This document shows, in pieces, positions 35,422-46,273 of a stretch of DNA of 64,000 nt. Position 1 is the first letter of the stretch. Every line of letters starts with the position of its first letter. The position numbers were made by a program, and so were the translations under genes. Source of the stretch: Acheta domesticus (taxonomy: Eukaryota; Arthropoda; Insecta; Orthoptera; Gryllidae); the NCBI GenBank assembly GCA_031308135.1, contig JAHLJT010000631.1:213727065-213791064 (forward strand), written 5' to 3'. The notes beneath the pieces were generated by a model. It did not search any database. It was not told where the DNA came from and worked only from the letters and a program-made list of their open reading frames with translations.

Positions 35422-35606
35422 AGATTCTATCGCAGTCTGACTCAAAAACCGAATGGCAATGCTGCCCCTCCTTCAAAAGATGACCTCGAAACATTTTGGG
35501 TCGGAATCTTGGAGGAAACCAGATCCTACGACAAATACGCATTGTGGCTCCAATCTGAAGTTGATGCTGCCAATGGACTCGTGGATACAGTGAAACATGT
35601 TCAAGG

Positions 35607-36143
35607 TGTTATGAACTAGGAAATCCAGGGTAGAAAAATAACAGTTCTTTAAAACCAATTTATTGCCACAATCCTAACAAAATACCAAATACAAGCCAGG
35701 GTACCAAATTTCCAGAAGATGTCCACAATCGTAGCCAGTTCAACAGAAATATCAGGAGAACAATCACTACGTCGCCGCCAGCCGTCAAAACGCCACTAGT
35801 CACTACCGCACGGGTTCACACTCAGACACGATCTGCCCGCTCCGGGCCGGCTCCCCTTTTTATAGTATCGGAGCCGGCGTTGTGAGTCTCGTTCTTCCCG
35901 CCAATTCTGGCGCGGCGGCGGGACCGCTACCCCTGGCCGCTGGCCCGTGACGCTCCTGTGCTGCATGTCGCCGCCCGACCTGCCTCTGGTGGTGCTCTCG
36001 GGAAAAAGGCATTCTTCTCTTAGTAAGCGGCGCGTTTGGGGCGCCACTCCGAGGAACACACACAGTGGGCCGCAACCCACTCCCTCGGCCACAGTGGGTC
36101 CAGTAGGCCCGCCTTGGCAGCAATAATTGCTGTGTATTCAGCA
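35607..36143 (-). mobile_element. Solo LTR (537 bp, TSD CAAGG)
   Basis: Inserted in copy A between CAAGG at 35602-35606 and CAAGG at 36144-36148. The ends are TG...CA, and a 5-bp duplication is usual for LTR retrotransposon integrases. On the minus strand a good TATA box (TATAAAAAG, 35856-35864) and a downstream AATAAA (35659-35664) give a U3-R-U5 layout, so the element pointed left. There is no internal region, which implies recombination between two LTRs. Ty3/gypsy and Bel-Pao both make such ends; I cannot choose. Frames across it (35796-36177, minus) are not genes. Confidence 0.8.
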
Positions 36144-36148
36144 CAAGG

Positions 36149-37513
36149 ATTCTCGGAAGAGGAGATATGCAAAACAATTAAGAACATGGGAAACTGGAAA
36201 TCCCCCGGAATTGATGAGATTCAGATTTATTGGATTAAGAAATTAACAGCATTACATTCTCATCTAGCAAATGCTGTTAATAAAATTTTTCGAAAACCCA
36301 AAGGAACTACCCGAATGGCTCACTCGCTGCATCACGTATTTGCTACCCAAAGCGGGAGACAGTTCTTTGGCGAAGAACTACAAGCCAATTATTGCTTGCC
36401 AGTAATGTACAAACATATAAGTGCAGCCTTAGCTGACAAAATGTATAGACACCTAGAGAAGAACCGTCTGTTGCCAGTTGAACAGAAAGGATGTCGTAAA
36501 GGTTCCTATGGCTGTAAGGAAATCTTGCTTCTGAATAAAATAATTTTGAATGATGTAAAGAAACGAAACCGTAATTTAAGGATGGCTTGGATTGACTACC
36601 AGAAGGCCTTTGACAGTGTACCACACGATTGGATTTTGAAGTCCCTGGAGATCTATCGATTTCATCCTAGACTTGTTGAGTTTTGCAAGGCTAGTATAAG
36701 TCGTGGAGTACTAGGTTACTAATCCACAGTGGAAAGGAAGCAGTAGAAACAAGACGTATTAACAGGGGAATTTTTCAAGGAGATTCACTATCCCCTCTGC
36801 TGTTTTGCATTAGTCTAATGCCTCTATCTAGACAGTTGTCGCAAGCCGACTTTGGTTACAAGCTTCATGGTGATGAAAGGCCTGTATCACATTTATTTTA
36901 CATGGATGATCTTAAAGTGTTTGCTAAGAATGAAGCAATTGTCTCCCAAATGCTGTCCGTCATCAATGATTTTAGCAATGACATCTGCATGAAGTTTGAA
37001 CTTGACAAGTGTGCAAAAGTCAACTTAAAAAGAAGGAAAATAACCACGTCAGAGACCATTGACGTTGATGGGCACACTGTGATTCAAATTCTTGAGCAAG
37101 GTAAAACTTACAAATATCTGGGCATTGAAGAATGTGAGACCATCTCGAACGACACAATGAATGAGAGAATTCGCAGGGAGTATTACAGAAGAGTGAGACT
37201 TGTCCTGCAGTCCGCTCTGAACATAAGGAATAAAATATCAGCAATAGGTAGTTTGGCAGTGCCGGTAGCCGAATACAGTTTCGGACTAGTGGACTGGACT
37301 GAGCAGGAAATTCGCACCATGGATCGAAAAACCAGAAAACTGCCGACAATGCATCATGTTTCCCACCCTCGAGCTGATATACATAGACTTTATATGTCAC
37401 GTAAGGAAGGAGGAAGAGGCCTCAGACAAATTGAGGCCTCCTGGCACAAAGCAATAGTTGGGTTGGGGAAGTATGTAGTCAGCCATCAAGATGACCCTCT
37501 AATGAGGCAATGA
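36149..37513 (+). pseudogene. Copy A reverse transcriptase region
   Basis: Encodes the RT core in two main open pieces (to 36722 and 36818-37513) separated by a frameshift at the thumb-proximal region. Visible are NMGNWKSPG, MAWIDYQKAFDSVPHDWI (motif A Asp), the G-I-F-Q-G-D-S-L-S-P-L block (in the frame between the two pieces) and FYMDDLKVFA. Residue-level similarity to copy B is high. The 3' region (37514-38424) continues as decayed endonuclease-domain sequence. Confidence 0.85.
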
Positions 37514-38526
37514 AATCTGACCGAAGAATGGGAAACAGAGGCATTGTTAGTGTAGCAAGAAGCATTGCGAAGAAAACTAGGCAAGACACCCAGAATGACA
37601 CAGACATTGAACTTCTGATGCTACTAAACTTGAAATGTTAGATACAAAAAATGTTAAAGAAATCGTGGAGAGACAAACCAATCTACGGACAATGTTTCAA
37701 ACGAATGGACAAGGTGCAGATCAATAATGATCAATCATTTATGTGGTTTAAAAGGGGAAGAATGAAGCCAGAATCAGAAGCAGTTCTAGTAGCTGCCCAA
37801 GATCAGACGTTCTGAACATGGCATTTTGATAAAGCGGTTCTCAAAATTTCCCAAGACGATAAATGCAGCATTTGCCAGGAACACGTAAAAACAATGGATT
37901 ATATTGTCTCAGCTTGTCCAATCCTTGCAAAGACCGAATACTTGAAAATACACGACACGGTGTGTAGCTACCTCCACTGGCAGATCTGTACCGCCCTCGA
38001 CGTTGCGAACACATGCCCTAAGTGGTACGAACACTTACCGAAACCGGTGACGTCTGTTGGATTATGTACGATATTGTACGACCAACAAATTCAAACTGAT
38101 CGCACGATAGCGGCAAACAAACCGGATATAGTTATCTGGGATTTGTAAAACAAATCGTGTTTACTTGATGTTGCTGTACATTGCGATCAAAACGTCGTTA
38201 CCAAGGAGGCAGAGAAACGTCTTAAATACAAGAGTTTGGGAATCGAGATCAGCCGAATGTGGGGCGTAAACGCACAGGTCGTCCCGATAGTTATCGGAGC
38301 TCTGGGATTTGTTCCGCTAAATTTGTGTAAGAACTTGTCTAAACTCCCAGGTAAGTCAAAAGACTGGGAAGTGCAAGAAATTGCTTTATTTGGAATAGCC
38401 CACATTTTGCGTAAAGTATTGTAGAGGCACTGATAGTCACCGGATCTGCTCCTTAGGTAGCTGGTTGCAACCTGGAGTAGATTTTATATTCAGGCGACAC
38501 ATTACATCTTTAGTCGTGATATACAG

Positions 38527-38527
<1 letters not shown>

Positions 38528-38578
<51 letters not shown>
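38528..38578. repeat. (AAT)n microsatellite at 3' side of copy A
   Basis: About 17 AAT units begin exactly where the shared retrotransposon 3' terminus (…ACAGG) ends. Confidence 0.95.
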
Positions 38579-38579
<1 letters not shown>

Positions 38580-40660
38580 TCCGTGCTGTGGCGCAGGCGT
38601 TGTAGCAGCCATCCTGTGCGCTGAGGAGTGTCTGAGCCGGCCAACAATTTTTCGGTATCAAGGACTCACAAAAATTGATTTCTGACAACACAGCTTGATA
38701 TATTAGCAGTAATTTATTACATATATAGGGACAATATTTATCCCCTTCTTCGATACCAGGGTCCGTCACTAAGAATTGTTTAGTCGAAAAATCGCCATTT
38801 TCCGGCGCATGGTTAGAATCCTATCATTTCTTACGAAGTCCGGTGAGAAAGTAAAAAGAGAAATGTTGATCAGGATCTTATTTAAAGCACAATGTAAGGA
38901 ACATGAAATGATCCCTTGTTATAAAAGTGCTGTAGTCACTCATTAATTTGTTTGGAGATATTACAACTACTACAATTACAATAATACTGCTACATTTAAA
39001 ATGGTCTATTTTGTCTTTGCGTATACAATGAATGATAAAATAGAATGGACACTAGAAGAATACAGTTCAATTGGTCCATCATTTTATTTCCCTTGGCCTC
39101 TGATATTCTTTGGCTTATCTCACTTAGCGGTGTCAGCAAGGGTCTCATCATTGAAAAGTACAATCTTCTTAACCTCTGCATCACTTATCTAAGTAATTTG
39201 GACATTCTTTTACTAACACAGAACTTGATTCAATGCTCCACTTCCGGAATTGCACGTTGCTCCTCCTAAAATGAAGTTTATTCCGTAACTTACATTTCTC
39301 CTGGGGTTTCCACATCATTCATGAGTGTAAAACATGATATACAATTTTTTACTAAATAATAAACATACATCCGAATTTCAACTTCAAACTACTTTTGCTT
39401 TCAAGGTGTCATAATTTTGGAAAGCAGTGCGTGTGTCTGCTATAAAAAGGAACACTGTAGCTTTTTTCCTCATTGCTAAGACCAAATCATCTTTTGTGGT
39501 TTTTCTTATTACAATAACTTCTTGTGTGTTTTAAGACAATATTGTGTTTTTTTTTGAGAATTCAGAAAATATTGTGTTGTGCTTTCAAAGTAAAACAGCT
39601 GTAACATATTACCTAAATGAAAGATAAGTTTTTTTCTACGTTTATCAACATCAAAAGTATTTTCAGAGTACTTCGAAAGAAAAAGAATGCCTTTGAAAAG
39701 TCCAGATGTAAGCAAGCACCGCATCGTAGTTTTTGGAGAAAACTTTGTTCATATGCGAAGGAAAGAGAAGCCGTACGGAACAGAAACTTCATAACACGCG
39801 AAGCAGAAGCATTTGCCACGCAGTCGAGAGGCGTGGCCAATTGCAATACGCCAGTCGCAGCCAAAGTTTAAAAAGCGTAAGTTGGTGGAAATGAGACATC
39901 AGACAACTAAACAGCAATAAATAGATGATTTGGGAATTTGTAATTGTAATACCTTATTTAATAATAGAGTTAAAACTCAACGGAATATAAAATTAAGAAC
40001 TGTATTATGTTATATTTTTATCATATAAATGGAACTGTAATGTTTTTATGTGCATAAAGAGAAGTTAATTTTCGAAAACATTCAGGAATACTCTAACGTT
40101 TTTCGTAAGAGTTTGATGAAAGAACAGACATAAAGCCGTAGATCTGAGATGCCTTTTTCAGAAACATTGTTTTCGTCAAAATAATGCCCTCTCCACTCTC
40201 GGCATACAGTACTTTCAAACAAAATATTATTTACCTTCGTGGTTTCAGTCGATATCTTATGGTAATTTATAATATAGGCGTATGATTCATACCCCTATAA
40301 AGCTTAAAATTTTTTATTTAATCGAACTATTTGTTTTATACGATGAAAATAGACGACGGAAATCGTAATTCTTGGATGGAACAGGTTAAGGGCGAGTTCA
40401 CTCGTGCGGGGTATTTGAATACTCCATTTCTAGAAAGGCAAAATTAGGCTGATGCAAGAGAGAAAACAGAAATTTCGTTTTGTTCTATTTGTGTCAACCA
40501 TGAGTTCTTTTATGTGTCAAATTACGATGTAACATAAACTATAACACCATTTTTAGGTATAAAAGCAAAATATGAGGCCAGATAGGTTCACACATGTTGC
40601 CAGGATCAAGTAAACTACAGGATAAAAAATAGAACACCTCTACAATAATAAAGCAGTAAG
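38579..40660. other. AT-rich DNA, no gene
   Basis: A GC-richer patch (38579-38645) follows the microsatellite. 38650-38880 is loosely similar to 20448-20680 and shares GAGAAAGTAAAAA. The frames at 38996-39269 and 39613-39871 have no domain. Confidence 0.4.
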
Positions 40661-40990
40661 CTTTTTGCGGGCATTACCAACAACTTCCGATGAAATGTGT
40701 AGTCATAGACAACGTTGCCCAATAGAGATCTGCAAGGCCTGCCATTCGCTCGCTCGTACTCGCTGGAGCATTTCAGCCTCGGGTACGGTACCCTCGAGCG
40801 TTCTGCGCTCGCTCGCGGTGGGCTGGTTCACGGGCCCGCGGCGACGACCGCGCGGCGGCGGCGGCGATTTCCAGGTATTGGAGCCTCGGACTTCGCAAGG
40901 CCGAAAAGGGGAGGGTCCGTGAGAGCAATGCGATCGGTTGCATTTACAGTGGGACGTTTACAGTGTGAATCTTCAAACGCAAATTAAGAG
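40661..40990. other. Small GC-rich island
   Basis: CpG-rich block centred on 40740-40920 with a (CGG)n-like patch at 40850-40865. Two overlapping plus frames (85 and 90 aa) have no domain. Confidence 0.4.
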
Positions 40991-41557
40991 GATTATAAAT
41001 GCTTACATTCGTCTGGAGATGGCGCTCTAACACTGCAGAAGAAATCTAAAATGAAGGAGAAGTAACCTAAAAAGAATAAGGATAAGAAGAAACTTCACAC
41101 ATTGTTTGTGAAATCCCAAGAATTTCTTCAGATATGAGAAGTTTGTTTACAAACGAATATCTTTTTTCCGCGGGAAAACAAAAAAAACATTTTCAGATGT
41201 TTTTGCAAACTTCTTATATGGGCGACACGTTTTTGTTTTTAAAATTTTGTAGAACGGCGGAAAGTAAATTGGAATTTGAAAAAAAACTGTAATATTATTA
41301 TTTACCTCCGTAAATTCAACTTAATACTTTTTGCAATCTATAACAGAATTTTAGGGCTTTTTACTGCAATTAAATTGCACAAATTTGTTGAATAATGTAT
41401 TATTTTAATTTAATTTAGAAACGTTTCTAATAATTAGGCGATATCATAAAAATATTTTTACCCTTTCTTTTGAGCTCGTCATTATGATACTTTATCGAGA
41501 ATGATAAAAAAACAAAACAGAAATAGTGTATTCCTGTCTAAATGTTTTAATCAGTGT

Positions 41558-41562
<5 letters not shown>
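40991..41562. other. AT-rich spacer, no gene
   Basis: Nothing recognised. Confidence 0.45.
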
Positions 41563-41623
<61 letters not shown>

Positions 41624-41633
41624 CATTATTATT
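41563..41633. repeat. (TTA)n microsatellite
   Basis: About 23 TTA units with one interruption. On the minus strand it directly follows the 3' end of copy C. Confidence 0.95.
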
Positions 41634-42057
41634 CCACTGCATCACCTCTAAAGATGTTATGAGTCGGCTCAATAAAAAATCTACCCCAGGTTGCAACCAG
41701 CTACCTAAGGAGCAGTTCTAGGGACTGTCGGTGCCACTACAATACTTTGCGCAAAATGTTGGCAGTTCCAAATCTTCTAGCGCTTTCCAGTCTTTTGAAT
41801 TACCGGGGAGTTTAGACAAGTTCTCACACAAATTTTGCGAAACCAATCCCAGAGCTCCGATGACTATCGGTACGACCTATGCTTTTACGCCTCATATTCG
41901 GCTGATCTCGATTTCCAAACTCTTGTATTTAAGACGTTTCTCTGCCTTCTTGGTAACGACGTTTTGATCGCAAGGCACAGCAACATCGACAAGTAGACAC
42001 GATTTGTTCTCCAAATCCCTGATAACTATGTTCGGTTTGTTTGCCGCTATCGTGCGA

Positions 42058-42060
<3 letters not shown>
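41634..42060 (-). mobile_element. RLE non-LTR retrotransposon, copy C (3' fragment)
   Basis: A 427-bp fragment collinear with the last part of copy B (42532 down to 42099): the end of the endonuclease domain, the 3' UTR and the same terminus. It starts abruptly at (TTA)n at 42061 and ends in (TTA)n at 41633. It shares ATCTACYCCAGGTTGCAACC and CTACCTAAGGAGCAG. Differences from copy B are numerous, so it is an older or separate insertion. This is a classic severe 5' truncation. Confidence 0.9.

Positions 42061-42098
<38 letters not shown>
42061..42098. repeat. (TTA)n tract between copies C and B
   Basis: About 12 TTA units. It is the 5' boundary of copy C and the 3' boundary of copy B. Confidence 0.95.
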
Positions 42099-42099
<1 letters not shown>

Positions 42100-42201
42100 C
42101 ATTACATCACGACTAAAGATGTTACGAGTCGGCTGAATATAAAATCTACTCCAGGTTGCAACCAGCTACCTAAGGAGCAGATCCGGTGACTATCAGTGCC
42201 T

Positions 42202-45200
42202 CTACAATACTTTACGCAAAATGTGGGCTGTTCCAAATAAAGCAATTTCTTGCACTTCCCAGTCTTTTGAATTACCTGTGAGTTTAGACAAGTTCTTACT
42301 CAAATTTTGCGGAATAAATCCCAGAGCTCCGATAACTATCGGGACGACCTGTGCTTTTACGCCCCACATTCGGCTGATCTCGATTTCCAAACTCTTGTAT
42401 TTAAGACGTTTCTCTGCCTCCTTGGTAACGACGTTTTGATCGCAAGGTACAGCAACATCGATAAGTAAACACGATTTTTTCGCCAAATCCCGGATAACTA
42501 TATCCGGTTTGTTTGCCGCTATCGTGCGATCAGTTTGAATTTGTTGGTCGTACAATATCGTACACAATCCAACAGACGTCACCGGTTTTGGTGAGTGTTC
42601 GTACCACTTGGGGCATGTGTTTGGAACTTCGAGGGCGGTACAGATCTGCCAGTGGAGGTAGCTACACACCCTGTCATGTCTTTTCAGGTATTCCGTCTTT
42701 GCTAGGATTGGACAAGCTGAGACAATATGATCAATGGTTTTTACTTGCTCCAGGCAAATGCGGCATTTATCATCTTGGGAAATTTTGAGAACCGCTTTAT
42801 CATAATGTCGTGTTCTCAAGGCCTGATCTTGGGCAGCTATTACAAGTGCTTCCGATTCTGGCTTCATTCTTCCCCTTTTAAGCCACATAAATGATTGATC
42901 TTTATTGATCTGCACCTTGTCCATTCTTTTTAGGTATTGTCCGTGGAGTGGTTTGTCTCTCCACGATTTCTTTAACATTTTTTGTGTCTCACACTTCATG
43001 TTTAGCAGCATCAGAAGTTCATTGTCTGTGTTATTCGACGTGTCTTGCCTAGTTTTTTTCGCAATGCTTCTAGCTACACTAACAATGCCTCTGTTTCCCA
43101 TTCTTCGGTCAGATTTCATGACCTGCATCATTAGAGGGTCATCTTGATGGCTGACTACATACTTTCCCATCCCGACTATTGCGTTGTGCCAGGAGGCCTC
43201 AATTTGTCTGAGGCCTCTTCCTCCTTCCTTACGTGACACATAAAGTCTATGTATATCAGCTCGAGGGTGGGCAACATGATGCATTGTTAGCAGTTTTCTG
43301 GTTTTTCGATCCATGGTGCGAATTTCCTGCTCAGTCCAGTCCACTAGTCCAAAACTGTATTCGGCTACAGGTACCGCCAAACTACCTATTGCAGAAATTT
43401 TATTCCTGGAATTCAGAGCGGACTGCAGGACCAGTCTCACTCTCCTATAATACTCCCTACGAATTCTCTCTTTCATTCTGTCATTCGAGATGGTTTCACA
43501 TTCTTCAATGCCCAGATATTTGTAAGTTTTACCTGGCTCAAGATCTCGAATCACAGTGTGCGTATCAATTTCAATGTTCTCAGACGTTGTGAGTTTCCCT
43601 CTTTTTAAATTGATTTTTGCACACTTGTCAAGACCAAACTTCATGCAGATGTCATTGCTAAAGTCATTCACGACAGACAGCATTTGGGAGAGAATCGCTT
43701 CATTCTTAGCAAACACTTTCAGATCATCCATGTAAAACAAATGTGATACTGGCCTTTCATCACCATGGAGCTTAAAACCAAAGTCAGCTTGCGACAACTG
43801 TCTCGATAGTGGGATCAAACTAATGCAAAACAGCAGAGGGGATAGTGAATCTCCTTGAAAAATACCCCTGTTAATCTGAATACTTCTGGTTTCTACTGCT
43901 TCTTTTCCGCTGTGGATTAGTAACCTGGTACTCCACGACTTCATACTAGCCTTGCAAAATTCAATAAGACTAGGATGAAATCGATAGATCTCCAGGGTCT
44001 TCAAAATCCAATCGTGTGGTACACTATCAAAGGCCTTTTGGTAGTCAATCCAAGCCATGCTCAAATTACGTTTGCGTTTCTTTACATCATTCAAGATGAC
44101 TTTATTCAGTAGCAAGATTTCCTTACAGCCATAAGAGCCTTTACGACATCCTTTTTGTTCAGCTGGCATTAGATGATTCTTATCTAGATGTCTGTACATT
44201 TTGTCAGATATGGCTGAAGTTATAACTTTGTACAGTACTGGCAGACAAGTAATTGGCCTGTAGTTCTTCGGCAAAGAGCTGTCTCCCGCTTTGGGTAGCA
44301 AATACGTGATGCCGCGTGTGAGCCATTCCGGGATTTCCTTTGGGTTTTCAAAAATTTTATTAACAGCCTTTGCTAGATGAGAATGTATTGCTGTTAATTT
44401 CTTAATCCAATAAATCTGGATTTTATCAATCCCGGGGGACTTCCAGTTTCCCATGTTCTTAATTGCTTGGAAGAGGTCCTCTTCCGAGAATTGGTGAACA
44501 TCTTCCACTGTTTCTACAAGTTCATCGGCAGCATCAACTTCAGATTGAAGCCATGATGCGTCTTTGTTGTAGGATCTGCTCTCCTCCCAGATTCCTGCCC
44601 AAAACGCTTCGACGTCTTCTCTTGAAGGAGTGACAGCTTTGCCATTCGGTTTTTCAGTTAGATTGCGATAGAATCTCTTCGCGTCTGTTTCAAACAACCG
44701 GTTCTGTACACGGAAATCTATTCTACGTTTGTAACGTCTAATTCTTTGAGCCCATGCTTGAATTTTCTCTTTTTGCTTTTCAACTACCATTAGCCTGCTG
44801 GTGTCATTTTCAATTTGGTATTTTTGTTCAACATTGAATATTTTTCGTTGAACTTTAGAGGTGTGCATTGATTTAGAAGATGCCTCAGCTAAGAGTGATA
44901 TTTCGCGCCGGGTGTCGGCTATCCGTTTCATAATTCTGTTCAACCATGGGGGTACAGAGCTGTTTACTCTGTTTTGCTGTCGGCCGTCGGTGTTCTTGGC
45001 TGGCCCCAAAATTATCTGAGATACTAGATATCCAGTTGCATATATGATGTGATTGATTTCAGCAATATCTAGATCTCTGCCTGGGGTCTCCACCACCTCA
45101 TTTAAGACAGAATTCACTGTTTCTATCACTCTTTTAGCTTTGGCAGTTTCGTATATTCTCCTCAACGGTTTGCGAGATTCAAACGGAAGTTGACTAACTC

Positions 45201-45765
45201 TTTCTATCTCGCGCCGAAGGAGATTTCGCATTATGTCCTTATCGTGTAATTCATTGCCAGATGAATTTTCACCACTGACGTGTGTTTCACCGGAAATAGA
45301 TGAACCTTCCACGGGATCATCATTTTCAAGTTCTACATGTTCGTCATGTGGGTTGTTCGAGCGAAGTACATACTCCGCATTTCTCTCAATGTCAGCAAGT
45401 TGTTCTGCTGTGAATTTTCCACTGCTGAGTATGTACCGTCGTTGACTGGCAAGCTTCTTTGAGTCTAGGGTAGGTCTGATATCTGGGTTCCGCTCTCTCC
45501 ATACCTTGAAAACTTCTATTTCTGAGCCCCCATTTTTCGCTTTTGCATAGTAAAAGCACCACATCACCTCCTTTAATTCATCCCGGGTCCATCTCTGACG
45601 ATGGCTTCTAGCTACTGCCGGCTCTGGGTCCCTGGGACTAACATCCGTGGGATGGCCAGACGTCGACAAGGTGACATTAGCTCGGTTTCTGAGCAGGTAT
45701 GGGACATTGGTAGAACAAGGCACGTTAAGGTTCATTACATTGCTTGTTCTATCCATTTTGCTCAT
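42202..45765 (-). CDS. Retrotransposon ORF: Myb-like, reverse transcriptase, restriction-like endonuclease
   Basis: Encodes the protein that would nick target DNA and copy the element RNA into it. The open frame extends up to 45807, but that position is GTG; the first ATG is 45765-45763, giving 1187 aa. In that numbering: Myb/SANT-like segment around 57-115 (RQRWTRDELKEVMWCFYYAK, WRERNP); RT about 430-760 with motif A Asp574 in MAWIDYQKAFDS, the GIFQGDSLSPLLFCI block, F-Y-M-D-D with the Asp pair at 680-681, and KYLGIEE; knuckle Cys1001-Cys1004-His1013-Cys1018; endonuclease KPD with Asp1088, then Asp1103 in LLIDVAVPCD and the KEAEKRLKYK helix. All catalytic residues I can check are present. 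No C2H2 fingers precede the Myb-like segment, unlike R2. Clade choice (R4/Dong versus R2 or NeSL) is inferred. Confidence 0.92.
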   Translation of the reverse strand: MSKMDRTSNVMNLNVPCSTNVPYLLRNRANVTLSTSGHPTDVSPRDPEPAVARSHRQRWTRDELKEVMWCFYYAKAKNGGSEIEVFKVWRERNPDIRPTLDSKKLASQRRYILSSGKFTAEQLADIERNAEYVLRSNNPHDEHVELENDDPVEGSSISGETHVSGENSSGNELHDKDIMRNLLRREIERVSQLPFESRKPLRRIYETAKAKRVIETVNSVLNEVVETPGRDLDIAEINHIIYATGYLVSQIILGPAKNTDGRQQNRVNSSVPPWLNRIMKRIADTRREISLLAEASSKSMHTSKVQRKIFNVEQKYQIENDTSRLMVVEKQKEKIQAWAQRIRRYKRRIDFRVQNRLFETDAKRFYRNLTEKPNGKAVTPSREDVEAFWAGIWEESRSYNKDASWLQSEVDAADELVETVEDVHQFSEEDLFQAIKNMGNWKSPGIDKIQIYWIKKLTAIHSHLAKAVNKIFENPKEIPEWLTRGITYLLPKAGDSSLPKNYRPITCLPVLYKVITSAISDKMYRHLDKNHLMPAEQKGCRKGSYGCKEILLLNKVILNDVKKRKRNLSMAWIDYQKAFDSVPHDWILKTLEIYRFHPSLIEFCKASMKSWSTRLLIHSGKEAVETRSIQINRGIFQGDSLSPLLFCISLIPLSRQLSQADFGFKLHGDERPVSHLFYMDDLKVFAKNEAILSQMLSVVNDFSNDICMKFGLDKCAKINLKRGKLTTSENIEIDTHTVIRDLEPGKTYKYLGIEECETISNDRMKERIRREYYRRVRLVLQSALNSRNKISAIGSLAVPVAEYSFGLVDWTEQEIRTMDRKTRKLLTMHHVAHPRADIHRLYVSRKEGGRGLRQIEASWHNAIVGMGKYVVSHQDDPLMMQVMKSDRRMGNRGIVSVARSIAKKTRQDTSNNTDNELLMLLNMKCETQKMLKKSWRDKPLHGQYLKRMDKVQINKDQSFMWLKRGRMKPESEALVIAAQDQALRTRHYDKAVLKISQDDKCRICLEQVKTIDHIVSACPILAKTEYLKRHDRVCSYLHWQICTALEVPNTCPKWYEHSPKPVTSVGLCTILYDQQIQTDRTIAANKPDIVIRDLAKKSCLLIDVAVPCDQNVVTKEAEKRLKYKSLEIEISRMWGVKAQVVPIVIGALGFIPQNLSKNLSKLTGNSKDWEVQEIALFGTAHILRKVL

Positions 45766-46270
45766 TAGTTTGAATTGAAGATTCGCAGGATGCAAGTTCG
45801 AGTTCACAGATCACACTTAACCTTCGGGTTGTTTCCTGCCATCCGTTACTGCGACCCACAGTGGCCTCGGGGCATCCCCCCGCAGGGTCCAGCAAGGGGT
45901 CCCTCCGATCGCCAGTCGGCATTACTAAACCCTACGGGATTTTCACTGACTGCTGAAGGCAGCCTCCTTCGCTGGCTAATGCAAGGTTCGGGCCTCCACT
46001 CTAATCAGTGGCCTGGTGTGCCAACCCAGTTTCTCTCCTGTACCCTCTATGGGCCGACAGCAGGAAGTCCAAAGGTTCATGACCCTTCCCTCTCTACTTA
46101 CTTCCCACTCTCCTCAAAATGGAGTACTTCTTCGTCTGACCCCTCCCCTTCAACCTATTCAGCAAGGGAGGCCCTACCGGTAGCTAGGCTACCACTGACA
46201 TAGCTTTAAGGCTCATGGGGGTACTCAAGCTCCACCACCAACTGCAAGGTCGTGTACTCCCTAGGTGGAG

Positions 46271-46273
<3 letters not shown>
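45766..46273 (-). promoter_or_regulatory. 5' UTR of copy B
   Basis: About 508 bases, balanced in composition, beginning CAACTCCACCTAGGGAGTAC directly after the TAA tract on the element's strand. A TGA lies two codons upstream of the GTG that opens the long frame. Related LINEs use an internal promoter or a 5' self-cleaving ribozyme here. I could not fold either with confidence. Confidence 0.6.

Larger units (their letters stand above)
34131..38527 (+). mobile_element. RLE non-LTR retrotransposon, copy A (5'-truncated, decayed)
   Basis: Collinear with copy B (its bases 45584 down to 42099) in the opposite orientation. It starts inside the Myb-like region and ends at the same 3' terminus, followed by (AAT)n. 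Protein-level matches run throughout: KEVMWCFYYAKAKNGGSEIE, NMGNWKSPG, a reverse transcriptase with MAWIDYQKAFDS and FYMDDLKVFAKN, and endonuclease-region remnants. The frame is broken many times (stop at 34709-34711, frameshift near 37509, TAG near 37639, TGA near 37815, TAA near 38146). The knuckle and PD motifs are damaged. Two later insertions interrupt it (35068-35421 and 35607-36143). The 5' truncation is typical of target-primed reverse transcription. Confidence 0.9.
42099..46273 (-). mobile_element. Full-length RLE non-LTR retrotransposon, copy B (R4/Dong-like)
   Basis: A 4.17-kb element bounded on both sides by (TTA)n. On its own strand it has a roughly 0.5-kb 5' UTR (46273-45766), one long intact ORF (45765-42202) and a 103-base 3' UTR ending in …GTAATGG before (AAT)n. 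There is no poly(A) tail and no LTR. Domain order (Myb-like, RT, CCHC, restriction-like endonuclease) is that of early-branching, site-specific LINEs such as R2, R4 and Dong. Two other copies in the window (A, C) share the 3' terminus. An intact ORF with a complete 5' side suggests recent insertion. Confidence 0.92.

Noticed and set aside
35796..36177. 98-aa and 105-aa minus frames
   Set aside because: They lie inside the solo LTR and have no domain.
34148..36722. Copy A frames as separate host genes
   Set aside because: They are collinear pieces of a broken retrotransposon ORF interrupted by two insertions.
42221..45445. Plus-strand frames opposite copy B (e.g. 43233-43592, 42513-42788)
   Set aside because: Shadows of the retrotransposon ORF on the other strand.
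45766..45807. GTG at 45807 as the start of the retrotransposon ORF
   Set aside because: A eukaryotic element would be expected to start at ATG; the first in frame is 45765, three codons before a second ATG.
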